NCBI GenBank assembly: GCA_963978905.1
Contig: OZ022258.1
Span: 48,902,591-48,966,590 of the forward strand
Reading direction: 5' to 3'
Source of the DNA: Trichostrongylus colubriformis
Lineage: Eukaryota; Nematoda; Chromadorea; Rhabditida; Trichostrongylidae
Length of the DNA: 64,000 bases
In this document: positions 39,301 through 51,300 of the stretch, piece by piece
Layout of the letters: every line of letters begins with the position of its first letter
How positions within the stretch are numbered: position 1 is the first letter of the stretch
Translations under genes and position numbers: made by a program
Notes under the pieces: model-generated
Databases searched by the model: none
Told to the model about the DNA's origin: nothing
Seen by the model: the letters and a program-made list of their open reading frames with translations, nothing else

Positions 39301-42300
39301 CGATTCACCAAACCTTGAACTCATCCTCAGCCTCGTCCCGCTTTTCCCGAATCTCATCCAAGTTTTCTATGACCTCCTGCGGCATTTCCTCAACCTTATC
39401 CAGCCTTTCGTTGGCTTCTTCTACAGCTTCTTTTGGCGTTACCCGGTCCTGAATTCTACTAGAAGAATGAAGCGGACGTACATCCATGAAGAGATCCGAA
39501 AACATAAGATGCTTAGGAACGAAGATAAGATTGAGCGTGAATGAAAGCCATCAACTGCGCCATCAACTCAAACCTCCTCATTTTCCTTCACAGACACCTC
39601 CGATATTTCCTCAGCCCTCACATCGGCCTTCACTTCAGCACCAACCACCTGAAATCTACTGAAAAGTTGCGGTAGAGTCGGGTAAATCGCTTCCCAAAGA
39701 AATGACCCGTACAACTGAGACAGGGCTTGAAAAGCCAATTGACAGATGTACTGAGGAAGGATTAGGCCATAAGGCAACTGATCAAACCTCCTCGATTTCC
39801 TCCACAATCTCTTCCGGCTTTTCTACACCCTCCTCGGCCTTTTTCTCAATCACTTCTGGGGCTTTCCCAGTGATTTCCAGCTCCTCATCTGCCGTCGCTG
39901 GGAGATGCACCATCTAAAACTTTGGCAGTGTATCAAAGTTAGCGCTGCCGATGGAAACGACCCATAAAAGTGGATGTTCGGAAAATGGACAGATAGACTG
40001 AACGTGGATAAAGTCCACCGGTAGACCAAACCTCCTTGTCTTCCTCCACAACCACCTTTGACACTTCGAGCTTTTCCTCGAAATTTCCCTCCACCTTCTC
40101 ATTCGCTTGCTCTTCATCACTTTCAGTGAGGGCTACCTCCTGAAATCTACTGGAATGCGCTTGTGCTACCGCGTTCCAAGAGGTAGTCCCATTAAAAAGG
40201 TGATTTGAAACAGAATATAGGAACTGGATTCGAGACAGATGAAAGCCATCAAATCAGCAAACCTTGAATTCCTCCTCAACCTCCTGCGAGTTTTCTTTCG
40301 ACTCTTCCTGAGTTTTCTGGGATTTCTCTACATTCTCCTCAGGCACTTCCTCAATACTCTCCAGCATCATATCAGCCCCATCTACATCTCCTTCAGACAG
40401 ACTCAGTACCTAAACTCTGGTGAAAAGCTTGAGAGGGCACACGCTATTACCCCGCTATTGACCCATAAAAATGAAAGGACGGAGAATGGATGGATAGAAG
40501 CTACCAATTGACCAAACCTCCTCATCTGCCTCCGAGACCACCTCCGACATTACCTCAACCTGCTCCATCTTCTCATCGGCTTCTACCGAAGCACCTTCCA
40601 CCATCTGAAAAGCTGCGGCAGAGTCAATTTATTGCTGTCCACGGAGGTGATCCGTGGAGCAGTTGTAGCGTTTTGGAAATTCGAAAGACGGATAGATAGA
40701 TTGAAGATGGAGAGAAGCCTCCGTGAAACCCCAACCTCCCTTACTTCCTCCATAATCTCCTCTGACACTCCCACGGCAGCCTCGTCCTTCTTCTCGATTT
40801 CCTTAGACATTTCCTCAACATTCTCAGACTTTCCATTGGCCATATCTACACCTTCTGGGTGATACAATACCTGAAAACTACCAAAAAGCTGGAGCGGGCA
40901 CATGCTACTTGTACCCATGAGATGACCCACGAAACAGAACCCAGAAAGATGACCCATAAGATAGAAATGTTCTGGTAATAAAATAGAATGAATGAAGAGG
41001 ACAGGGGCCATGATGACCAACGTTCTTGAACTCCTCCTCAACCACCTCTAATTTATCCTCAACCTCATTGAAATTTTCCTCGACCTTTTTCTCAATTTTC
41101 TCCAGTATTCCTTCTTCCTCATCGATGATTCTCCCCATTTTTTCCTCCACCTCTTCTTGTGTCTCCGTGGAATTCTCTACAGGACCCTCTCCGTCACACC
41201 TCACCTGAAATCAATTAGGGAGCTATGACGAGTCCAGTCTTGTTCAGAAATGAGGATGTTGTGGGTTATGCAATGACCTGTGCTATGAATGACATGTGCA
41301 ATGACTCGGGGTGGGGGTCGATTGGTCGAATTTTCGCTTCGCGGCATCGCACTGGCGGCGCCGTTAGAACGACTTGCTGCAGTCGGTTGGTATTCCGCTC
41401 AGTGTCAGTATGCAGTGGGCTGATATCGTGAGGGATCTTCAAAGATTGCAGATTAGTAGCTTCGGAAGTTCTTATATGTTGTGGTAGTTGCTGTTTCAAC
41501 GGATAAAATTACAAACAACTCGCACTCGCCGCGGGCGGCCGCGCTAAAACTCGACCAATCTACCCCCCCCCCTCATGAATGACATGTGCGATGCCTCGCA
41601 CAAACAAGGATTTAATGAAAGTGAGTACGCTGAGAGAGTGGGCCGATTGGTAGATTACCGCACACTCCTCATCCTTCCCTACGACGGGTAGGACACTAGT
41701 GACCGTTGGCGCGAATACGCCCACCATCCAGCAGTTCGCTTGGCGTAACCACTACCTATGAATGGCTATCGAGATTGCCTCATGAGCAACAACAGCCGTC
41801 TTCTGAAGACAACTGCCGCAACTGCGTCCGGATAAGGTTCCATTCCCGCAACCCACTGTGACACGATATCCACTGTCACCTGTGGGACTCACTTTCTCTG
41901 CGCTGCTCTTCAGATCTTCCGCTTTTTCTTTGCCATAGTCTTTCCATTCTCCTGCCACATTATAGGTGTCGTCCAACGTCTTCGCTACAGATTCCTTCGC
42001 GTCTTTACCCGCCTGTAATAAAACAAATTCCCGACTGAAGATCCCTGCACAGAGGGTCATCACAATGGAGTACCTCCTGTATATCGTGGGTCAACTCAGA
42101 CGCTTTGTTCTTGGCTTCCTCTGCTTTTTGCTTCGCGGCTTCCGCTGCATCAGAGGCCACCTGGAAACTGGATGTCAGAAAGGTTGAAGCGGTGTGAAGA
42201 AAACTTTCGAAAGCGTGCCTCTTTGGCGTATTCTTTGGCATCCACGGCTTTGTCTTTTCCAGCAACCACCGTGTCTTTCACGAAACCAAAAGCGCCAGCT

Positions 42301-45300
42301 GCCAACTAAAACAAGACCGATCTGCTCAGAGGAAGGTTCCATAAACGAACATGCATAACTTGAAGACAGTTGACTCACAGATTGAAATAAAAATTAAAAA
42401 AGTGAATCTGCGAAAAGCAATTTTTTAACACCGTTTTGAAATTTGCGAAACGTACTTTCTCCGCTTCCTCTTTCGCATCGAATACCTTGTCTCCAATGTA
42501 AGTTGTGGTGCTATCCACAGCCTCACCAGCGGAATGAGTCAGCTAAAAATGCAATTTAATTTACAGAAAAATGCAATATTATGATTCATCATGCAATATT
42601 TATTCTTGATTCCGCTTATTTTGAGAAAAAAAAACGATTGACGACCCAACGTTTTTGAGTTAAGGACACGCCTGTTTCACAGAAAACACTGTAACTCGGA
42701 CTTTAGGATGGAAAAAGGTTGATACATGAATTTTTGTTTATTAACGCACGATTCAAGCACACTATATGGCACACTTTGCGGTGAAAATCGTGCCAAAAGT
42801 TCTGCCATGGCCAAACGGCGCTTTTAGGGTGAAATCCCCAATTTAGTAGGCCACATTTGATAGGTCTGTGCTGCCACATCACAGATTCGCGCAGCACACT
42901 CAATGAGGTTCAGCGCTGTTGAACTTGCTCACCGCGAAAACGGACAGAAAAAAAAAGATTCACTGCTCAGATTTCTTCTATTTTCATTCGGTACTTCACT
43001 GACAATAGAATAAATCTATGGAACGCGGTCGCAGGATCCTATGTAGCCTCCTGAAGGGCATAGAAATGAAAATCTATTGGGTTGTTCGGAAAGAAATGCG
43101 CGTTGAATTTGTCCATTTTCCTCTCCTACTATAAAAGATTCCACAAAACAGCTCAATCTATTAGAAAGAGATTTTTATTGTGCATCTTTTCATATATCTT
43201 TGTCTATGTCTACTTGGTTTTTTTCAAAGAAAAAAAAAGTTTCAACGACTTGATGCCGACTTCCATGTTCTTCGTCATCCAAGCTTTCATTACCGTTTTT
43301 TGAACGCTGGAACTTTGCCCGACACTTTATACAGCCAAATCTTTCTGCAAACATTATGCGCATGGCGACAAATATTTACCGCTTATTGCATTGAATCTTG
43401 CATTTTTTGAAATTTTTTTTTTCAAAATTTTGAAAAAAAACTTGAAATTCTTTTTTGAATTTTTTCTTCGAAAAAAAACAAGTAGATATAGACAAAAGTA
43501 TTTCAAAAGATGCGCAATAAAATTCTCTTTCTAACAGACAAAACTGTTTTACAAAATCTTCTGTAGTAGAAGAGAAATAGATGGACAAAAAACGCGCATT
43601 TCTTTCCGAACAACCTAATAGAAATGAAATGTGCATAGAACTTTTCCTCATTAGGTTATTATCCGGACATGGGGACGCATTGCCCCATAGAAGTGTCATG
43701 AAAGCCTTGAAGGAATCGTCTACGGAAAAATTATTTTCTTTGTTACCCACATATTTGTGTTGTATTTACCTAGTAAGGGCTGATGCAAAGTTTCACGCAA
43801 AAAAGTGGTGGAGTTCGGCTGAGATACAGCTCCCCAATTCTCGACCGGGTGGGCGGGGCGTCCGAATAAAAGGCCCGTCCCATCGTCCACCGAAAACTCA
43901 TTTTTCAGTGAACGATTCCTTTGAAGAGTGCAGTTCAGCAACGGAAGCATGGACGCTTACCTCAGACGCCTTGGTGGCGGTTGCATCGTAGGCTTGATCA
44001 GCCTTTTCACCAAGCCAATCAGTTGTCTGAAAGAATATTCAGAATAAGCTCATAAAAATGGCTCTTTATAGAAAACGTTACCTCAGCTACTTTGCCAGTA
44101 GTGGTATCACAGGCACCTTTGGCTGAGTCAGCGACATAGTTGCCGGTCTAAATTGGGCATTAATGAGCGGTCTCGTAAAAGAATTCCCAAACCAATGGAT
44201 AGGTTGCCAAATTGCGTATTCACCCATAATCACACCTAATAGATAAAAGGCAGATAAAACCAAATTATCTCAATAAGAGTGGCACCGGATTCCAGAAAAT
44301 TGTATGCGGTACATGTTGGCCATAGCGCTTTTACAGTAACCATTTCAACTAAAATTGTGCACTATCTGCGCACCATGCAACACTTCAGATTCAACTACTC
44401 CGTGCGATAGCTAAGGAAGCTGGCATGCGGCAAAGACTGAGGCTCGACATTCGCGCTGAAAGGAGCACTGGACTCACGGTTTGGCGTACTAACGAACTCG
44501 ATAAGTGCAACTAGTTTACATCACTATTCACTTTACGATGAAGGTTACTGTATTTGTGGTGTAGCAGCGCTGTACCGCGTATAACCGTATTCTAACTACC
44601 ACAGCACACAATGTTAAAAATTTGCCAAAGTTGGCGGCAGCTACTCAATGCACAAAAGCGTTCACGGTCAGTCAAAGGTCTACCTCAGCGACTTTTTCCG
44701 TAGTCGTGTTGTAAGCATCCTTAGCCGTTTCAGCCACCCAGCCAGCTCCCTGAAGTAGCGCGAACAATTTCAGAAATTCAAAAACAAGAGTTCCCAGAAC
44801 TGCCGCGAAGCCCATATTGTTTAACAAGCAGTCTTCATACTTTGCGGTGCCTGCGGCTGGAAGTGGCTGTGCCTGCCTGACTATATTTGCACGCAGCCAT
44901 GCCCTGACGTCGGTAGCCTCACCGCAAAGTGGAAGGCTGCTTTATAGCCATTCTGAGGATTTTACGGTTTGCGCTGTATTTCTCGAAAATTCCGACATTT
45001 AGGTGAAAAGTATGAAAGGATTATGGAATGTGGTTACCTCTGATAATTTGCCAGTGGTGGTGTCATAGGCACCTTTCGCTGTGTCGGCGACATAATCGGC
45101 AGTCTGGAATGACAGCGTATATCGCCAACAAACCCAAACATACGGCGGCGTTCATTACTCAGCGCTGGCAGGGCATGGCTGCATTCACAGGCGGCAAGGT
45201 AGAGTGGCACCGGGGAGGTGCAGGGACGACGCAGTCAACGAGACAGGACGGCATAGGTGGAGACCCAAGGACACAGGGCCACGCCCTGCCGCCGGCACCG

Positions 45301-48300
45301 CAAAGTATGAACGCGGCCTAACAGTATCAACCAAGATATCCCTGAAAGCTCTTCAATGTCCTTTCCGACCAGATTGTTTACAGCCCATTCGGAAGGTGCC
45401 TACACCTATTTTGATTTACCTTTCATGGCCGTATGACCTCGATGTGCAACCTCGGCGATTCAACCGTGAGTTCACACAATGAATACCGATAGGGTGGGAC
45501 GAAATGAAGCTTCCAACGAACTGATGGTATTTGGGGGGGGGCATAAAAGAAACGAAGCAGAAAATAAAGCTACCAAGGAGACAGGTATGCTCACAGAAGA
45601 TACAGGTTTGGCTAATATGCAAAAGCAGGGTAGAACTGCTTGAATCAGATATCCCAGAATTTCAGCTCCCACTTTTTTAGACTCACGTTGCCATTGAATT
45701 TTGCTCCAACAAGGAGCATGCTCACAGGGTGATGTCGCTTACAAAATACATATTAAGAGAATAAGCAGATTAAAAAAAATGAAAGAATTCTAATTTTCAA
45801 TGGAGAATCTTCCCTGCTTCATGGAACGTATATTAGCGAGGTTGGTCATGTACGTACACACTTGAACTCTCGCTTCTACGCTAGGAATGTAGCGTTATCA
45901 TTGATGATAAGTAATGGTAGAGGACCAGGGTATAAATTTAGGAAGTGAGAAGGTAAACCGTACAACATCAAAAATACTCCAAAAATAGATTTATATGTCA
46001 TGCTTCCATATGCCTCAAATGGTTCATCACCCCTAAAATACTCCGAAATGATCAGCTCACCTTCGCTGAAAATATTTGTTTTCACTCTTTAGTACCACAT
46101 TTATTTCTGCCAGGAACCGGCGTTTATTTTTTTTTATTTTCTAGGAAATACGAGTATGTAGAAGAGCTACCAGGAAATTACTTAACTGTTCCTTTTATTA
46201 CCACGGATAAAAGTGAAGAAGCGTTTTCAATGTATTTTGAAGTATACAGGACAAACAAGACGCACCTCTGATAACTTTTCAGCAGTCGTATTGTAAGCAC
46301 CTTTGGCTGAATCTCCAACCCACATAGCACCCTGAAAATGAGAGATCAATTTCCAAGCATAGTATTGGTCCACAGGCACTGAAAGTATCTCCTATAGACA
46401 CACGAAAATTTAATGCCCTGAATAGCTACCTGATTCTAAAAAAAATTAAAAATTCAAGTTACCTCCGTCACTTTGTCGGTTGTGGTATGTACGACATCTC
46501 TGACACCTTCACCAAGATTGCTTGCTTTTTCCTGAGTAGCTGATGCGAGATCAGATGCAGTTTCTTTGGTCTGAAATGGTGGAATTTTGGAATCTAATAG
46601 ACATCATTAAGCAGAAATCGGTATCAAAATAAAAACAATTCTGAGGATTTCTTGAAATGGAGAGACGGATACGAAAGCTATACCTTATCATAAGCGGATA
46701 CGGTGGTATCCTTGACGCCTTCTACGACACTTCCTACGGCACCGGTCTGAATACGGCCAGTATTGACAATCAAAGAGGTTGAGGTGAAGAATAAACGAAA
46801 CTTACACATATTAAAATAAATAATGAATAGAAAAACTAAATAAAACAATAAATAAAATAATAAATAAAATAAAATATCGTAAAATAACAAATACTGAGCG
46901 GGATAAAATGGATGCATTGCAGGTCCTAAGAGCCTGGAACGTCTTGTCAAGTATCCAAAGACACCGAGAAAGAGGGAAAACTTTTTAAGGATTTAACAAT
47001 TTGGTAATCATGAAAATATCCAAATAAATAATGATGTTAGGAAAATTCAATGAAATAAGCACTACCAATGGACTGACCGCTGATTCAGCCACATGACCGA
47101 TTTTTTCGGTCACACCTGATACAGCACCTTTGACAGAACCAAGAAGTCCAAAGCCTCCAGCCTGTAATATGTAGCGGGTATTGCAAGAAAAATTTTTAGA
47201 ATATGTGAAAAACAAACTTGAAATACTGAACGCATTTATTAAACTGGAACAAACCTTAGCTTCCTTCTCGGCCTTGTTTGCTTCATACGAGGCTTGCGTG
47301 AATGGATCGTATGCATCGGCCTAAACAAAAAAGTTGATGTGAAATCAAAAAAAGGAATTTTGTAGGCTGCTCCACAAAGATAATGAGCAACTCTAGTGAA
47401 TAACAATTTTGCAATATCAACTAGACACATTAATTAGGCAGTTATCAGGAACTGAAAAAGGAGATGGGCCTGAGACGTCGTTACCGCCATCGTGGCCGGG
47501 AACTAAAAATGGCGAAGATTCGCACCATCGGGAGAACAGAAACAATTACTTGGGCATAGACCGGTCCCTTCTGAGTCGTGTATGGTCCAAGTGTTCTGTT
47601 AGGGCTAAGCGTTCCATCCCAAAATTGTGAAATATTAGGCCGCGGTCACACTTTGCGATGCCGGCGGCAGGGCATGGCTGCGTATCTCTGCGTCTCCTCC
47701 TATGCCTCGTTGCATGCGTCCTCTCTACATCGTTCCATGCCACTCTCCCTCGCTGCCTGTGAACGAGGCCACGCCCTGCCGGCGGTGAGTATGACCGCGG
47801 CCTTATATCGCTATGCATAAAATTTCAAATGCCAATTACATCAAATATAACGTGATAAATAACCGCTAACAGCATTACGGCTGCGTTGATTGTATTATTG
47901 GTTACCACTACTACTTCTTCTGTAAGCTATCGAAGAAAACGAATAATCAATGTTAAATCGAAAATCGGACTTCTAATTCAGCCACTTTATTTCGAAGAAA
48001 AATGAAAGAATTCGTTTTCCTACTGTTTCAACATATTTCCTAAAGATATACTACGACGTATTTTCAGTGACAGGTACCCATCCGGACTGGCAAAATAAAT
48101 GTAAGGAGAATCAGAAAACTGAAATTTACTCCGACCTCGGCTTTCTCGAGTTGCGCCTCTACCTGCTTGGCCGCAAGATCGGGACCCTTTTTCTCGCCGA
48201 ATATGAGACCGCTGACTGTTTTTGCTGCATTGGCGGCGCGTTCTTTCGCGGCTTCGACCTTGAAGCAATAAGCTTTCCCACTAATCAATCAATAATCTGT

Positions 48301-51300
48301 GATATCTGAGAACAAATCAATAGCCGATCACTATCAGGGGAAGTATAACTCACAGCATCACCAGCAGCATCCTTTGTCTCGACTAATACACCACCAATGG
48401 CAAACGTTGTATCAGTTGTCTTCTGTGCAGCCTGAAAACCAATCGATATAGAAATTGATTTGAAGAACTGAATCTGGAGGAGGGAGCAAGGTGATGTCAG
48501 CAAAACTAGTTCCAGAGCTCACAAATATTCATATCATACATGAAAAAAATCAGGTAAAACAGAAGAGTTTGTAAAATTGAAAAAGTAAAGGGAAATTTAC
48601 TTACCAAATCGTATGCAGATACCGTGGTGTCCTTGGCGCCTTCCAATACGCCTCCCAGTGTTTCCGTCTGAAGTAGGTAAAAATTACATGAAAGTCCTCG
48701 GTAATGCCTTCAATTATTCAAAAAATGGACTAGGAAAAATCTCAAGTGATTGTTCCAGAACTGCGTGCACTAGTGGTGAACATGCGCATCATGGAGGCAT
48801 TCTAGAGCAAGTCGTGGCGGAACAGCACTTGTTCAGCAAAAGAAGCATGACACCAGCGCACTTCCAGGTGACGAGAAAAACTGAAGCTCCAATATGACCC
48901 TCCCCTCCTCTACGGTGACCGAATACGACCCCCCTTTTTTTGACCTCTACAATACCAGTAACTGTTGCCTAACTGCAAAGTTGCATTGTTCTATTGCTAC
49001 GCATCCTTTCCTAAGGCAGAAATAGGCGAAATTATCGATGCGAGAAAGGGCGGGAACTTTTTGTCCGAGCTAATACTAATAGAAATAGTGGTAACATACT
49101 ACCAATAAATTGGTTTTAGAAAAAAATTAGCAAACTGAAAATTGAAAATCGATATATGTTGAATACAAGTACTTATGAATCGTGAAAGACTGATTCACCG
49201 TGGATTCAGCCACGTGGCCAATTTTCTCACCAACACCAGATACAGCCCCTTTGACTGAATCGAGAATTCCAAAGCCGCCAGCCTGTAAGTATTGGTTTTT
49301 TAAGAGGCATGACTGGCACAAATGTTGCATCAATGCTTGCTGAAAAGAGCAGCCAAGGTAGCAGGAGTGCGTATACTTATGTCAGAAATTCGCACCGCGG
49401 CATGTTGCAAGCGAGGCAATGCGGACGAGCTAAAGGCGCCATGATGTTTGGTTCCGAAGCGATTACAAGTCGACTGCGTATCGCGCCCCTAACATTAACG
49501 CGTAATCGTTCTAAGACCCAACTACCGCGACGCGCATGGCTCGCACACACTGTGTCGCATGCCGCTCGCCATCGTGGGAAATCCTGACATAAGGGCACAC
49601 ACCCAGGTAGCAGATACGATCTAAGACCAGAGCTGCACACGTTCGTTAGCTCAGAAAAACCAATCCTTGAGAGATGCAAGCTTACCCACTGGGGGACGCC
49701 GATTCACTTGGTTATTTTTTACTTGAAGCATTCATTACTTATCGTTCTTTATAATCTTGAAGCCATAAGTGGACTCGAAGTATAAAACTGATCGCCCTCG
49801 ATTGATCTGCTGAGCGATACTAATAAAAAAGTGGGTGTTTAATACATTTTAAAAAATAAATCTGATATTGCCTCATTATCACATAGCTCAGATTTCTTGC
49901 AGAGCCAGACCTAAAAAGTCCTTTTCGACCAAATTACTGTTAGCGACAACGAACTTGCCCTAAAATTTAATCCGCGCTTCTACTACAGTTTTTCTTCTGA
50001 AAGGATCGCTCATTCTACATGATTCCATCACTTTCTCCCACAATGCACCATATCCCCACGCATTAGTAGAAAACATCTTCCAGAACTCCATAGCACTGTA
50101 TGCGCAAAACCATGGAACCGATCCCTTGGCGAGTGGTTCACAATTTATAAGAAATCAAACCAAAATATCACTGACCTTAGCTTCGTGAGCGGCTCTGTCG
50201 GCTTCAGAGGTAGCATGGGTGAACGGATCGTACGTAACAGTCTGATAATAGCAATTAAGAGGACGGTAACGATGAGAGAAACAAATCGCTCGAAAAATTA
50301 TTATGTCTATCTTTTCTCTAGTACGTCATTTGAACCCCATAGGGGCAGTTAAGAGTCTTTGTAAGTGATGACACAGCTAATCCAGCGCCACAAAATCTGC
50401 CATCTTTTGGGAAAATGATGGGTATCGTGGTGTTCAGGAAGGAAGGTATTCTACAATACCCCCTTAAATGGCCATCGAGTGTTTCTTATACTTATAATTC
50501 AGTTATGTTGTGTACCACTTTATGGTTAGGAATAAATTGTTCAATCTGCATTCACTGTATAAACGGAGGGTGATTAACTACCTAATCACTGTTTTCAAAA
50601 TAATCCACGGTAGAATGTTTTATGCTTCTATTGTATTGTTCACCTTCTCTACCTCTTCTTCAAGAGAGGAGCTCAACAAGATCGGCTTGAAAGCTGCCAA
50701 GTCAGCTCTTCGTGGTCGCTTTTCACCCATAGAGCGGGTCTGAAGTGCGCTAAGATGAGCAAAAAGGTTCCTATGTCTTACCAACTTCCAGCTTTCATAC
50801 GAGAAGTATCGCGCTATCCGAAGGACACGAGCTAGTTTATCCCCGCCATTATCAAATCTGCTTATGTTTTCTGTGGTTGGCTTCTAAGGTGATTTGGGTC
50901 GTTTTGCAACTTTTGTTCGTCGCTTACTTTGGTGACTTAATAATTTACATACCATGGTTCACCCACACGTTCTTTGGAACGTGTAATGAATAAGTAAACA
51001 AATAAAATATAAGTAATCAAACCAAAATTTCACTGACCATGCCTTCGTAAGCGGCTCTGTCGGTCTCATAGGTAGTGCGGGTGAACGGATCGTACGCATC
51101 AGCCTGGTCATAGCAATTAAGAGGAAGGTAACGATGCAAGAAGGAAAATTATTACGTCTGACTTTTCTCTAGTACGTCATTTAAACCCCATAGGGGCAAA
51201 GTGGGTACACTTATAGGTAGCGCGCACGCTCACTCTCATGATGCGGGGACATCCGGGCTACCAAAGTCTTTCATTCCTGGAATCAGACACGACGGGAAGG

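Noticed and set aside
40583..41041. Minus-strand frame of 152 codons
   Set aside because: It is exon 40736-40870 plus intron read-through; the outer parts lack the acidic composition of the block.
33733..41204. Regularly spaced repeats resembling a repeat-spacer array such as CRISPR
   Set aside because: The repeating parts are spliced coding exons plus related introns in a eukaryotic gene; lengths vary and no cas-like genes exist.
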